In this document: one piece after another, positions 24,176 to 32,670 of the stretch | Numbering within the stretch: position 1 is the first letter of the stretch | Layout: every line of letters begins with the position of its first letter | NCBI RefSeq assembly: GCF_018449515.1 | Contig: NZ_JAAVUQ010000059.1 | Span: 1 to 35,126 of the forward strand | Length of the DNA stretch: 35,126 nt | DNA from: Caballeronia sp. dw_19 | GTDB taxonomy: Bacteria > Pseudomonadota > Gammaproteobacteria > Burkholderiales > Burkholderiaceae | Direction: 5' to 3' | Notes under the pieces: model-generated | Told to the model about the DNA's origin: nothing | Database searches by the model: none | Seen by the model: only the letters and a program-made list of their open reading frames with translations | Program-made: the position numbers and the translations under genes

Positions 24176-25573
24176 ATGTCCAGCGAGAAAGCAGCGGAAA
24201 TTGCGGCACGGCTTGATCGGCTGCCACCCTCGCGTACCGTCTGGACCATGGTGATCCTGATTTCGCTTGGCGGTGTGTTCGAGTTCTATGACCTCTTCTT
24301 CACGGGCTACGTCGCACCGGGCATGGTTCAGTCCGGGTTATTCAAGCCGGAGTCGCTAGGCTTCTTCGCGGCCCTCCAGCCCCTCGCGGTGGCGGGTTTC
24401 GGCACCTTTGTCTTTGCCACCTTTGCGGGACTGTGGGTCGGAACGCTTGTGCTGGGTTACGTGGCGGACCGGTTTGGACGGCGCCTGATCTTCACTTACT
24501 CACTACTCTGGTACATGGTCTGCACGGTGATCATGGCATTCCAGCACTCCGGATTCGCACTCGATATCTGGCGCTTTATCGCGGGCATCGGGATTGGCGT
24601 CGAGCTGGTCACGATCGACACGTACATCTCCGAGCTGATTCCCAGCCAGGAGCGCGGCCGCGCGTACGCGATGAACCAGTTCATCACCTTCGCCGTCGTG
24701 CCGGTGGTTGCGTTTCTTGCCTATGCGCTGAACGGGACGCAGCCGCTTGGCCTCGACTATTGGCGAGTGGTCATCCTGATCGGGTCGGTTGGCGCCGTGG
24801 CCGTCTGGATCTTGCGTCGCCATATTCCGGAAAGCCCCCGTTGGCTCGCGCGTCACGGCCGGATCGATGAAGCTGAGGCTATCGTTGCGGACATCGAACG
24901 CCGGGTCGCCGCCGAGAAAGGCATTAGCCTGCCGCCGCCGCAAGCAGTCGCGCCCGAGAAAGAAGGACGCGGCTCGCTCAAGGAAATCTTCGCGCCGGGT
25001 TACCGGCGCCGGACGATCATTCTGTCGATCTTCAACATGGCCCAGGTGATCGGCTTCTATGGCTTCGCTGCGTGGGTACCGACCCTGCTGATCCACCGCG
25101 GCATCCATGTCACGGCGAGCCTGGGATATGCGTTCGTCATTGCGATTGCCAACCCCTTCGGTCCGCTACTGGGTATGTTGTTCGCTGACAAGATAGAACG
25201 GAAAACGCAGATCTGCGGCGGCCTCATCACGATGGGCATCGTCATCGCGATATTTTCCCAGGTCTCCGCTCCATGGCTTCTGATCGGGCTCGGCGTAGTG
25301 TTCACACTGGCCTCGAACATCATGTCCTATGCCTACCACGGCTATCAGGCCGAACTCTATCCGACCCGCGTGCGCGCCCGCGCGATCGGCTTTGTCTATT
25401 CCTGGAGCCGGATTTCCGCAGCCTTCGCAGGGCTCGCGATCGGCATCCTGTTGCAGGGGTATGGTGTGGCCGGGGTCGCGGTCTTTATCGCCATGTCCAT
25501 GCTCGTGGGAATCTGCATGATCCTGCTTGGACCCTCCACCAGAGGACTGGCGCTAGAGACAATCAACCATTGA
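24176..25573 (+). CDS. MFS transporter (sugar-porter / organic-acid type)
   Basis: A 465-residue, 12-helix major facilitator. The N-terminal GVFEFYDLFFTGYVAPGM resembles organic-acid:H+ symporters. Motif A in the loop between helices 2 and 3 is GYVADRFGRR, and the mid-loop PESPRWLARHGR is the sugar-porter signature. The second half repeats the pattern with ELYPTRVRARAIGFVYSWSR. The central cytoplasmic loop (about 220-265) is charged. AAGAGG lies seven bases upstream. It is transcribed alone; the next rightward gene is an outer-membrane barrel 445 bases on, which may or may not be coordinated. Substrate unknown. Confidence 0.92.
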   Translation: MSSEKAAEIAARLDRLPPSRTVWTMVILISLGGVFEFYDLFFTGYVAPGMVQSGLFKPESLGFFAALQPLAVAGFGTFVFATFAGLWVGTLVLGYVADRFGRRLIFTYSLLWYMVCTVIMAFQHSGFALDIWRFIAGIGIGVELVTIDTYISELIPSQERGRAYAMNQFITFAVVPVVAFLAYALNGTQPLGLDYWRVVILIGSVGAVAVWILRRHIPESPRWLARHGRIDEAEAIVADIERRVAAEKGISLPPPQAVAPEKEGRGSLKEIFAPGYRRRTIILSIFNMAQVIGFYGFAAWVPTLLIHRGIHVTASLGYAFVIAIANPFGPLLGMLFADKIERKTQICGGLITMGIVIAIFSQVSAPWLLIGLGVVFTLASNIMSYAYHGYQAELYPTRVRARAIGFVYSWSRISAAFAGLAIGILLQGYGVAGVAVFIAMSMLVGICMILLGPSTRGLALETINH

Positions 25574-26018
25574 GAGTGCTGCGCGGGCGATGTGGATCGG
25601 GGCTTGCGCCTGCCAGTAATCAGCGATCGACGATCGATGTCGACCAAGGCAGCGGGGCTGATGAAGCTGGTCAAGTTCTCTCAGGCCGATCATGTTCAGG
25701 ATACCTTGATATATGATCAAGTCGATCTCAATTCAGACCGGCAATCCGTCACTCAAGTCAGATGACCACATCGAGCAATGATGCTGCATGTGGTCACTGC
25801 CGTCTGTCGCTCACCCATGCCTTTTCGCCATCAAGTATCCATCGGTCAAAGAACGCCTAAGCCGGCCTGAAAAGTTTCAAAGTCTTCCACGCAATGGGAA
25901 TTCGATCTGAAATGCGCAATGGTTACCGACCGTGACAAAACAGGTCGGATAGAAAGTTCAGTCGTTAGAATCCGCCTACCCATTGATCGCACGATACGGT
26001 TCGGCGCTTCTCTCTCGC
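25574..26018. other. 445-bp intergenic stretch with two palindromes
   Basis: No gene is seen. CTTGAT (25705-25710) and ATCAAG (25716-25721) form a short palindrome with a five-base centre. A stronger repeat lies at 25763-25796 (listed separately). These are probably regulatory sites for the barrel gene or termination structures after the MFS gene. Confidence 0.4.
25763..25796. repeat. Perfect 9-bp inverted repeat with 16-bp spacer
   Basis: TGACCACAT (25763-25771) and ATGTGGTCA (25788-25796) match exactly. The distance between arm centres is 25 bp, slightly over two helical turns, as for a dimeric regulator binding two half-sites. No T-run follows, so termination is less likely. It lies about 220 bases before the barrel gene. 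Confidence 0.45.
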
Positions 26019-27035
26019 ATGACACTTTTATCGACTGCAATACGACCAAAGAAGCCGATAAGCAGCTGCGTGTCAGCGGTGCTGTTCGCGTTCGGGCTGC
26101 TTTGGGCCGTGCCGTCGGACGCGCAGGAATTCTCCGTGTCGGCCGGTACAGGCCGTGCCAACGCGCCAAGCGAGTCGACCTACTCGTGGAGTTTCACCTA
26201 TCTACAGGCGCTGGACGCGAACAACGCGCTCAGCTACTCGTGGATAAACGAAGGACATTACACGAATCATCACCGGGATGGTTTCGCGCTCCAATACTGG
26301 CGGCGGATCTGGTTCTTTAATGATCGGCTGGCGCTGGCGGGCGGCGTGGGTGGATACAATTACTTCGATACAACAGCTTCCGACGAAGGCAGGCGTTACG
26401 CCGATGTGCATGGTTGGGCCTTGATCTATAGCCTCACCGCAACGTGGTACACGCGCACACCGTGGTTTTATCAAGCGCGGGTGAACCGGATAGATACATT
26501 CCATAGCATCGACACAACCAGTGCAATGCTGAGCGTTGGCTATCAACTCGGCGCAACCAATCATTCCGGCAGCATCCCGGACTATCTTGCACAAGGCTCG
26601 GGTAGCCGGAACGAACTCACCGTACTCGCAGGAAAAACCGAAGTGAACAGCCTGCATTCGCCGGGCGCGTTTGCGAAGAGCGTTGAGTATCGCCATGGCT
26701 TCGGGTCTTATGTCGACGCTACCGTGACATGGCTGGATGAGGGACCGACCGCGCTCACCCGGCGCAACGGCGTGGCGACCGAGTTATGGGCCAGCCGCGG
26801 ATTTTTCGACGAGCGGCTCCGGCTCGCAGTGGGTGCCGGGCCGTATGTTGCCATCGATACCTATAAAATCCCGGGCGGCACGAATACGACCGACAAGGTC
26901 TCCGCGCTCGTCACAATGACGGCAAGCTATCAGTTCGCGAGACACTGGCTCGTCCGCGCCTCCTGGAATCGCGTGCTGACGGGCTACAACAAAGATAGCG
27001 ACGTGTTTCTCGCCGGCATCGGCTACCGTTTCTGA
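26019..27035 (+). CDS. Outer-membrane beta-barrel with internal duplication
   Basis: A 338-residue exported protein. The signal peptide is about residues 1-35 (ISSCVSAVLFAFGLLWAVP, ending SDA). The mature part consists of alternating polar/aromatic strands and ends in Phe (GIGYRF), the outer-membrane insertion signal. Two halves repeat: FFNDRLALAGGVGGYNYFDT in the first against FFDERLRLAVGAGPYVAIDT in the second, each preceded by a W(I/L)(N/D)EG element and an R(D/N)G element. The protein is thus either one larger barrel of two fused units or two barrels. The start at 26019 gives a normal signal peptide; no strong ribosome-binding site is visible. The family is not firmly named. It is convergent with the porin. 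Confidence 0.8.
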   Translation: MTLLSTAIRPKKPISSCVSAVLFAFGLLWAVPSDAQEFSVSAGTGRANAPSESTYSWSFTYLQALDANNALSYSWINEGHYTNHHRDGFALQYWRRIWFFNDRLALAGGVGGYNYFDTTASDEGRRYADVHGWALIYSLTATWYTRTPWFYQARVNRIDTFHSIDTTSAMLSVGYQLGATNHSGSIPDYLAQGSGSRNELTVLAGKTEVNSLHSPGAFAKSVEYRHGFGSYVDATVTWLDEGPTALTRRNGVATELWASRGFFDERLRLAVGAGPYVAIDTYKIPGGTNTTDKVSALVTMTASYQFARHWLVRASWNRVLTGYNKDSDVFLAGIGYRF

Positions 27036-27067
27036 ACATGCGGCATCGGCCACGCATGCCGCATGTT
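27035..27067. terminator. Bidirectional terminator between barrel and porin genes
   Basis: AACATGCGGCA (27035-27045) and TGCCGCATGTT (27057-27067) form a perfect 11-bp stem with an 11-base loop, and a T lies just beyond. The stem starts at the barrel stop codon and ends 16 bases before the porin stop, so it can serve both convergent genes. Confidence 0.7.
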
Positions 27068-27083
27068 TAAACGGTTCCCATCC

Positions 27084-28238
27084 TCAGAACTTGTGACGCA
27101 TGCCGAGGATAAACATTTCCTGGCTCGCCGTGCCATTGAAGCCATATGAGCCGATTGACGCCTGCGCCGCCGACGTCGTGCCGTCCGGATTGAGCTGAGT
27201 ACCGCTGGCATGCTGGTACGCGCCAACCGCATAAAGATCGGTACGCTTCGACAGCGAATAATCCGCCCCTAGGCTCGCCTGGTTATAGGTGGCCGACGTG
27301 TTACCACTCGCCTTCTCATACGAGTAACCTACGGCGAACAGCATGGCCGGGGTTGCCTGGTAGTTGAGGAACGCATTGCCAATGTTGTACTTCTCGGTGC
27401 TCGTGAAGGTTGAATCACCATCATTTTTATATTGCGCATTGCTGTATGAACCGCCGACCGTGAAAGGACCCAGCGCGTACTGAATGGCCGCACGCGCAAT
27501 GCCCAGTGATTTTGCTGTCACGTAGCCGCTGTTGATTGCACCATCGAAGATTGCGTCCGACGATGAGGTCGGATCCCATCCGGCGCGGAATGCTCCCGCA
27601 GTCGGGCTGGGGTTCGTGGCGAGGAAATAACCGGCCGCGATACCGAGGGGACCGTTGTTGTAGGTGAGCGCACCGCTGTAGGTGTACCCCTGCCCCGTGC
27701 GGCCGGCCAGACCGCTGAAAGCGTACAGCCCTTCGAACTGCAAGCCCGAATAATTAGGCGAGACGTACTTCACGGCATTGGATACGCGCAAGCTATTGTC
27801 ATAGTTGTCCACGTCACCCGGGGTCGCGAAGATACTCCCAAAATAATTGTCACCGGTGAGCGGCTGAACCATGTCAACAAGCGGATCGTATTGCCGGCCA
27901 AGCGTCACCGTGCCCCAACTGTCACCCGACAGGCCCACAAACGCCTGACGCCCGAATTCGCGACCGCCCTGGCCTAACTGGCCCGTGCCAATATCAAAGC
28001 CATTCTCCAAATCGAAGATCGCCTTGATACCGCCACCGAGATCTTCGGAACCCTTCAAGCCCCAGCGATCACCCGACAACGTCCCATCGATAAAACCCCA
28101 GCGGCCGCCGTCACTGGTTTTTACGTAACCGACGCCCGCATCGATTGTTCCGTACAAGGTAACGCTGGACTGCGCCTGTACGCCACCTGCTACGCCAAGG
28201 AGCGCCAATGAGATCACGCTTAGAGAACTCTTCTTCAT
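27084..28238 (-). CDS. Gram-negative porin (OmpC-like)
   Basis: A 384-residue trimeric general porin of the beta-proteobacterial type. The signal peptide is MKKSSLSVISLALLGVAGG ending VQA, followed by the diagnostic QSSVTLYGTIDAGVGYV. Other marks are RWGLKGSEDLGGGIKAIFDLENGF, GTVTLGRQYDPLVD in the constriction-loop region, and a C-terminal Phe (GMRHKF). GGAGA lies upstream of the chosen start, so the ATG eleven codons earlier is rejected. An AT-rich 590-base region with a possible TATAAA -10 box lies upstream. It mediates passive uptake of small hydrophilic solutes. Confidence 0.95.
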   Translation of the reverse strand: MKKSSLSVISLALLGVAGGVQAQSSVTLYGTIDAGVGYVKTSDGGRWGFIDGTLSGDRWGLKGSEDLGGGIKAIFDLENGFDIGTGQLGQGGREFGRQAFVGLSGDSWGTVTLGRQYDPLVDMVQPLTGDNYFGSIFATPGDVDNYDNSLRVSNAVKYVSPNYSGLQFEGLYAFSGLAGRTGQGYTYSGALTYNNGPLGIAAGYFLATNPSPTAGAFRAGWDPTSSSDAIFDGAINSGYVTAKSLGIARAAIQYALGPFTVGGSYSNAQYKNDGDSTFTSTEKYNIGNAFLNYQATPAMLFAVGYSYEKASGNTSATYNQASLGADYSLSKRTDLYAVGAYQHASGTQLNPDGTTSAAQASIGSYGFNGTASQEMFILGMRHKF

Positions 28239-28832
28239 TTCTTTCTCCACGCTAAGACACGGGAAAGGCATTCGGTTTATACCGTATTTGGAAATAATCC
28301 GGCCATCCGAATGAGAGAAAATTATTTTGATTGGTATGCCTAAAGAGATTGGAAATAAACAAAACGAAAAACGAACGTCAAGGCACTGTAATGGAGAGAG
28401 ACCGCAAGCAAGCTCACGGTCTCAAGCTCGCACTGAAAATGTTTGGCAACAACTTTCGTGGAGAACGCGAGCCGAAGTTAATCTAGTCCAAAAAAAGAAC
28501 TAGTTCAATACCACGTACATAATCAAATGTTGTTTTCTGGTACTGGTAGTCACGGGTTGAAGTCGCGGAACAAAGATTGCTTAACGGCTTGTCTTTTGGC
28601 TGTCGCGATCCATCGGGGTTTATCGACTGGACGAATTGCACCATTCTGGAGCGTTTCGCGTCCCCGGGAAATGATCCCGCTCAGAATTTATGCGGGTCCC
28701 GATCCGGACAATGATTGGCGATTGCTGTTCGACGCGGCCGTCACATCAATCTGGTGAACTTGCAGACCCGCAATCAGCGTTGTTCCAGCCGACGCTGTTG
28801 CATGCCCCGCCCGGGGCATGTTCAATGCGTAT
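28239..28832. other. 594-bp AT-richer region upstream of the porin
   Basis: The half next to the porin (28239-28540) is clearly more AT-rich than its surroundings and likely holds a complex porin promoter; TATAAA is present on the porin strand (about 28276-28281). GAGACCG (28398-28404) and CGGTCTC (28417-28423) form a 7-bp inverted repeat. A 76-codon rightward frame at 28527-28757 has no recognised product and is not called. Confidence 0.45.
28801..28820. terminator. GC-rich hairpin downstream of the SulP gene
   Basis: CATGCCCCG (28801-28809) and CGGGGCATG (28812-28820) form a perfect 9-bp repeat with a two-base centre, beginning 12 bases beyond the SulP stop. A U-run is missing. As DNA it could also be a palindromic binding site. 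Confidence 0.45.
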
Positions 28833-30518
28833 TCAATGAGCGCTCGATACTGCCGACGGATCGAATCCGGCCGCTACAAGCGCCTGATGCAGCGTCTCCA
28901 GGATGTGCGATTCTCCCAGCACCGCGGTGATTCCGTGCCGGTCCATATCGGCTCGCAGATACTGGTTGACGCGCGCAAACAGCACGTTGACGCCGCGCTG
29001 CTTCAGACTCTCGCAGAATTCAGCGAGCGTGCGGGCCGCCGAATAGTCGAGGTCAGTGATCGCGCCCGCGTCGACGATGAACCAGTGGACCGTCGTGGGT
29101 GCGCGATCGAGCAGGCGGCGCACGTCGTCGACGAAAAAATGATCGTTCGCGAAAAACAGGTCGGCGCCAAAGCGATAAACAATCAACCCGGGCGCAGTTT
29201 CGGTGCCCGGCGTGGCAGGCACCGGTACCCAGCGCCCCCCGGCCGCCGGCGTGGGCGCAAGCATCATGGTGTGCGGATGATAGCTATGACGCACATGGCG
29301 CAGCAATGACAACGCAACCGCCAGCAGTATCCCGTCCTCAACACCGATCACCACCACCGCCAGGGCCGTGACGAGCGCCAGTGTGAGTTCTCCGGGGCTC
29401 TCACGACGGATGGCGTAAAGACTCTTCACGTCGATCAGCCCGATCGCGATCGTGAACACAATGCCCGCCAGCACGCAGTGCGGAAGATACTGCAGCCACT
29501 TGCTGAAGAACAGCAACACCACCCCGACCACAACCGCAAACACCACTTGCGCGAACTGGCTGCGTGCGCCGGCGCGATCGGCCATGGCGGTCTGGGTCGG
29601 ACTGCCGTTGACCACGAACGCGCCGCTCACGGCCGCCACCGCGTTCGCTGCTGCTATTCCCAGGATGTCCGCATCGGCGTCCACGGGTTCGTTATAACGC
29701 TCCGCAAACACGCGGCCCGCCGCGACGCTTTGCGCAATGATCATCACGAAGCACGAGGCGGCCACGGGTAACAGGTCGAGTATCTGTTGCCAGGTGGCAA
29801 GCGGGAAGCCTAGTGCGGGCAGTCCGCCGGCAACGGGCCCCACGACCGAGATGCCATGCCCGGCGAAGTCGTAGACATAACTTGCCGCAATGCCGCCGAT
29901 CACGGCGAACATGGCGACCGGAAGACGCGGCAGCAAGCGCTTGAAAACGAGAATACAGGTCACGACTGCGGCCGATATACCCAGCGTTGGCAGCGAAACG
30001 CGAGCAAGATTAAGCGCTATCGATTCGATCTGTCCCAGTGTCCGCGACGACCCTGGGGACACGCCAAGCATGTCGCCCAGCATCGCGACGCCGACCTGAA
30101 TGCCGACGCCCGCCAGGAAACCGAGCAAGACAGTGCGCGACAGGAAATCGGCCAGGAAACCGAGCTTGAAGATCCGGGCGATCAGTAGCAACCCGGCCGT
30201 CAGCAGCGCAACGACCCCTGCAAGCGCCATGTATTGCGCGCTTCCGACCGTGGCCATGGTCGACAGGTGGCTTGCAAAAATAGTCGCTGTTGCGGAGTCT
30301 GCGGCCACGACCAGATGGCGGGACGCGCCGAACAGAGCGAAGGCGAGCAGCGGCAAAAACGCCGTGTAAAGACCGGTCACGGCTGGCATTCCCGCTATAC
30401 GGGCATAACCCAGCACTTGCGGGATATCCATTGACGCAAGGGTCACGCCGGCCAGGAGATCGCGGAGTGCCGCACCGCGGCCAAGCGGCAACACGCCCCT
30501 TAACAACTTAAAGCGCAT
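28833..30518 (-). CDS. SulP-family inorganic anion transporter with STAS domain
   Basis: A 561-residue inner-membrane transporter of the SLC26/SulP family (sulfate, bicarbonate or dicarboxylate). The N-terminal AGVTLASMDIPQVLGYARIAGMPAVTGLYTAFLP is the family signature region, followed by about 12-14 helices and SGAFVVNGSPTQTAMADRAGARS. The C-terminal STAS domain (about 425-550) shows LIVYRFGADLFFAN and VDAGAITDLDYSAARTL. GGGGA lies upstream of the ATG. It stands alone, divergent from the DUF1007/NicO pair. No carbonic anhydrase or sulfur-assimilation gene is adjacent, so the anion is not specified. Confidence 0.94.
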   Translation of the reverse strand: MRFKLLRGVLPLGRGAALRDLLAGVTLASMDIPQVLGYARIAGMPAVTGLYTAFLPLLAFALFGASRHLVVAADSATATIFASHLSTMATVGSAQYMALAGVVALLTAGLLLIARIFKLGFLADFLSRTVLLGFLAGVGIQVGVAMLGDMLGVSPGSSRTLGQIESIALNLARVSLPTLGISAAVVTCILVFKRLLPRLPVAMFAVIGGIAASYVYDFAGHGISVVGPVAGGLPALGFPLATWQQILDLLPVAASCFVMIIAQSVAAGRVFAERYNEPVDADADILGIAAANAVAAVSGAFVVNGSPTQTAMADRAGARSQFAQVVFAVVVGVVLLFFSKWLQYLPHCVLAGIVFTIAIGLIDVKSLYAIRRESPGELTLALVTALAVVVIGVEDGILLAVALSLLRHVRHSYHPHTMMLAPTPAAGGRWVPVPATPGTETAPGLIVYRFGADLFFANDHFFVDDVRRLLDRAPTTVHWFIVDAGAITDLDYSAARTLAEFCESLKQRGVNVLFARVNQYLRADMDRHGITAVLGESHILETLHQALVAAGFDPSAVSSAH

Positions 30519-30725
30519 TGTGCGTCCCCGAACGATGTTGCATCCAATACTGCGATAAAAATGAAGGTGTCATTGGCGCATCGTGCCGCAAGTTGATTTG
30601 GAAGAGCAAGGTTTCTTGATGACAGTGTTGCAAGGCCTGACGCCATTGCCGCACGTTCTGGGCATTAGAAAAGAGCCGTGTTATAAAACGGGCTCGTATT
30701 GGAGGTTGGTCGCGACGAGGGCGAC

Positions 30726-31496
30726 ATGCAGATGAGCTTTCTGAAACGAGGCCGGTTTTGCGTTCATTACATGACACTGTGTCTTGCCTGGACCGCACGG
30801 ACGCTTCTGCAAGCCAAGGCTGACGCTTCGCCCCGCCTGCGGCCTTCAGTCAGACCGTCCGTGACTTCCCTGCTCGTTCTCGTGCGCGGGTTGCGCCGCG
30901 GGTTATGTCGCTACCTGCTGCCCGCATGCTGTGGGCTTCCGCTTGCTGCCCTTCCCGCTCTGACCCAGGCGCATCCGCACGTGTGGATCAATTATTCGAT
31001 GGTCGCCCAGACCCAGGGCACGCAGCTAGTGGCCATGCAGCAGACCTGGGTTTTTTCGAAAGGTTTTCCGTTTTCGTTGGTCGGCGATTTTTCCCACATG
31101 CCCAAGTCCGGCCCGCTCAACGCCGACTACACGGCGACGTTCAAGGCACAGGCGTTCTCATTGCTCAAGAGCTCGGATTACTTCACCCACGTTTTTGTCG
31201 ATGGCAAGGCGGTCGCCGTGGGCGAAGCGCGCAACTTCAGTGTCAGCATCGAACAAGGTCATGTTGTGTACCGGTTTCTTTTGCCGCTCGTAAAACCAGT
31301 GGACTTCAAGCGTGAGCGAGTGACGCTCGGTGTCTGGGACGATACATTTTTCGTCGACTTTGAAAGCGCGGCGCAGCCCGTATTGACGCTCAGCGCGGGC
31401 TCGCCGGGTAACTGCAAGGCGGCCGCGTTCGAGGATCACGATCACCCTATTTTCGGTGGTTCCATCTTTCCTCAAGCGAGCAGATTATCGTGCTGA
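30726..31496 (+). CDS. DUF1007 family exported protein
   Basis: About 256 residues from the chosen ATG (GAGGG just upstream). The DUF1007 domain begins at AHPHVWINYSMVAQ, the N-terminal HPHVW being the family hallmark and a possible metal site after signal-peptide cleavage, with LLPACCGLPLAALPALTQA as the hydrophobic core. The ~85 residues before the domain are unusually long and Arg/Ser-rich, so the real start may be later, for example the GTG at 30861. It overlaps the NicO gene. DUF1007 proteins regularly precede NicO nickel/cobalt transporters and are thought to be periplasmic metal-handling partners. Confidence 0.82.
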   Translation: MQMSFLKRGRFCVHYMTLCLAWTARTLLQAKADASPRLRPSVRPSVTSLLVLVRGLRRGLCRYLLPACCGLPLAALPALTQAHPHVWINYSMVAQTQGTQLVAMQQTWVFSKGFPFSLVGDFSHMPKSGPLNADYTATFKAQAFSLLKSSDYFTHVFVDGKAVAVGEARNFSVSIEQGHVVYRFLLPLVKPVDFKRERVTLGVWDDTFFVDFESAAQPVLTLSAGSPGNCKAAAFEDHDHPIFGGSIFPQASRLSC

Positions 31497-32614
31497 CCTG
31501 CTTCGGTAACCGGCGCGGTGGTGGACATCTAACGATGATTGGCTTGTGCCTCGCCGCTACCCTGACGCTTGCGACGCCTGGTGTTATCGCTCAGACCACG
31601 GACGTCTTCGGGCGTACGTCGACGGGTGCGCCGAGCGCGGCTAACACCACCGATGCGCCTCGACCCACGCCGGCAGCCATGCCCTCGATCGTCCGCGATG
31701 CCGTCACTGCCAGCATCCACTTGCAAAGCAGGTTGAACGAAAAGTTGCAGGAGGCGCTCGCGAACCAGCGCGATGGATCCGGCCTGTTCACCACCTGGAT
31801 CATCGTGCTGTGTTCGTTCGCGTACGGGGTGTTGCATGCGCTTGGACCCGGGCACGGCAAGATCGTGGTCAGTGCTTATCTGGCGTCGCGCCGGGCACGT
31901 TTCGTGGACGCCGCGCTGCTGAGCGGATGGAGCGCACTGGTCCAGTCCTTGTCCGCGATTGTTCTTGTCGGTGGCGCGGCGTGGCTCTCCCGCGAAGGAC
32001 TGCCCGACATATTGACGCGGGCGTCGAGTCTTGAACTGGCGAGTTACGTTGCGTTGCTCTGCGTGGGTGTCTGGTCGTTATGGGCCGTTGCGACGCGGCG
32101 CGATTGTTGCGACACGGATCGCGTGGCGCTTATCCCGAAGAAACGCACGAGCCCGATATCAGAAGGAAGTGCTTCGGGCGATCTGGACGAAGCCCGGTAT
32201 CTCGGTGCGAGCTTCGCTCAACAGCGTTCGCGTGCACGCTGGGCTAGAACCGACGTCGAACGCGGAACATCGCGGGCTCGCAGCCGGATATTCCTGACGG
32301 GCATGGCAGTCGGTGTACGTCCGTGCGTGGGCGCGATCTTCGTGTTGATTGCGGCCCTCGCCAACCATGTATTTATCGTCGGGGTACTCGCGTCGTTGGC
32401 CATGGGAGCAGGCGTCGCTTGCACGGTGCTGGCGATCGGGATGACGAGTTTATCCGTGAACCGGATGGTATCGAACGTAGCTGTTTTCAGGCGACAGAAA
32501 GTCGACCGGATTCGTTTCGGCCTGGCGCTTGCCGGCGCCATTTTCATTACGGCGTTCGCGGCATGGCAAGTCTTTGCGCTAGTTTCCGGGACGCAGGCCG
32601 CATCGCTCGCGTGA
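31490..32614 (+). CDS. NicO-family nickel/cobalt (RcnA-like) transporter
   Basis: About 374 residues. The first transport motif, HALGPGHGKIVVSAYLASRR, and the second, GMAVGVRPCVGAIFVLIAAL, are those of NicO/RcnA transporters, which export or move Ni(II)/Co(II). Six to seven helices follow an N-terminal signal-like segment. The central cytoplasmic loop (about 205-260) is Arg/Ser-rich with a CC pair (RDCCD) and lacks the His-rich stretch of E. coli RcnA, so metal specificity may differ. A GTG start overlapping the DUF1007 stop is used; an ATG at 31535 is the alternative. It is co-translated with the DUF1007 gene. Confidence 0.88.
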   Translation: MLTCFGNRRGGGHLTMIGLCLAATLTLATPGVIAQTTDVFGRTSTGAPSAANTTDAPRPTPAAMPSIVRDAVTASIHLQSRLNEKLQEALANQRDGSGLFTTWIIVLCSFAYGVLHALGPGHGKIVVSAYLASRRARFVDAALLSGWSALVQSLSAIVLVGGAAWLSREGLPDILTRASSLELASYVALLCVGVWSLWAVATRRDCCDTDRVALIPKKRTSPISEGSASGDLDEARYLGASFAQQRSRARWARTDVERGTSRARSRIFLTGMAVGVRPCVGAIFVLIAALANHVFIVGVLASLAMGAGVACTVLAIGMTSLSVNRMVSNVAVFRRQKVDRIRFGLALAGAIFITAFAAWQVFALVSGTQAASLA

Positions 32615-32670
32615 GCGCTGATCGGGCGGCCACATTATATGGGCCAAGAAAAATTTCATACGGGGTTGTG

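Noticed and set aside
28527..28757. 76-codon plus-strand frame upstream of the porin
   Set aside because: No ribosome-binding site, family or conserved neighbour supports it.
30673..30698. TGTTATAAAA near the DUF1007 gene as a Zur-type metal operator
   Set aside because: Only one half-site is present; the matching TATAAC half is missing.
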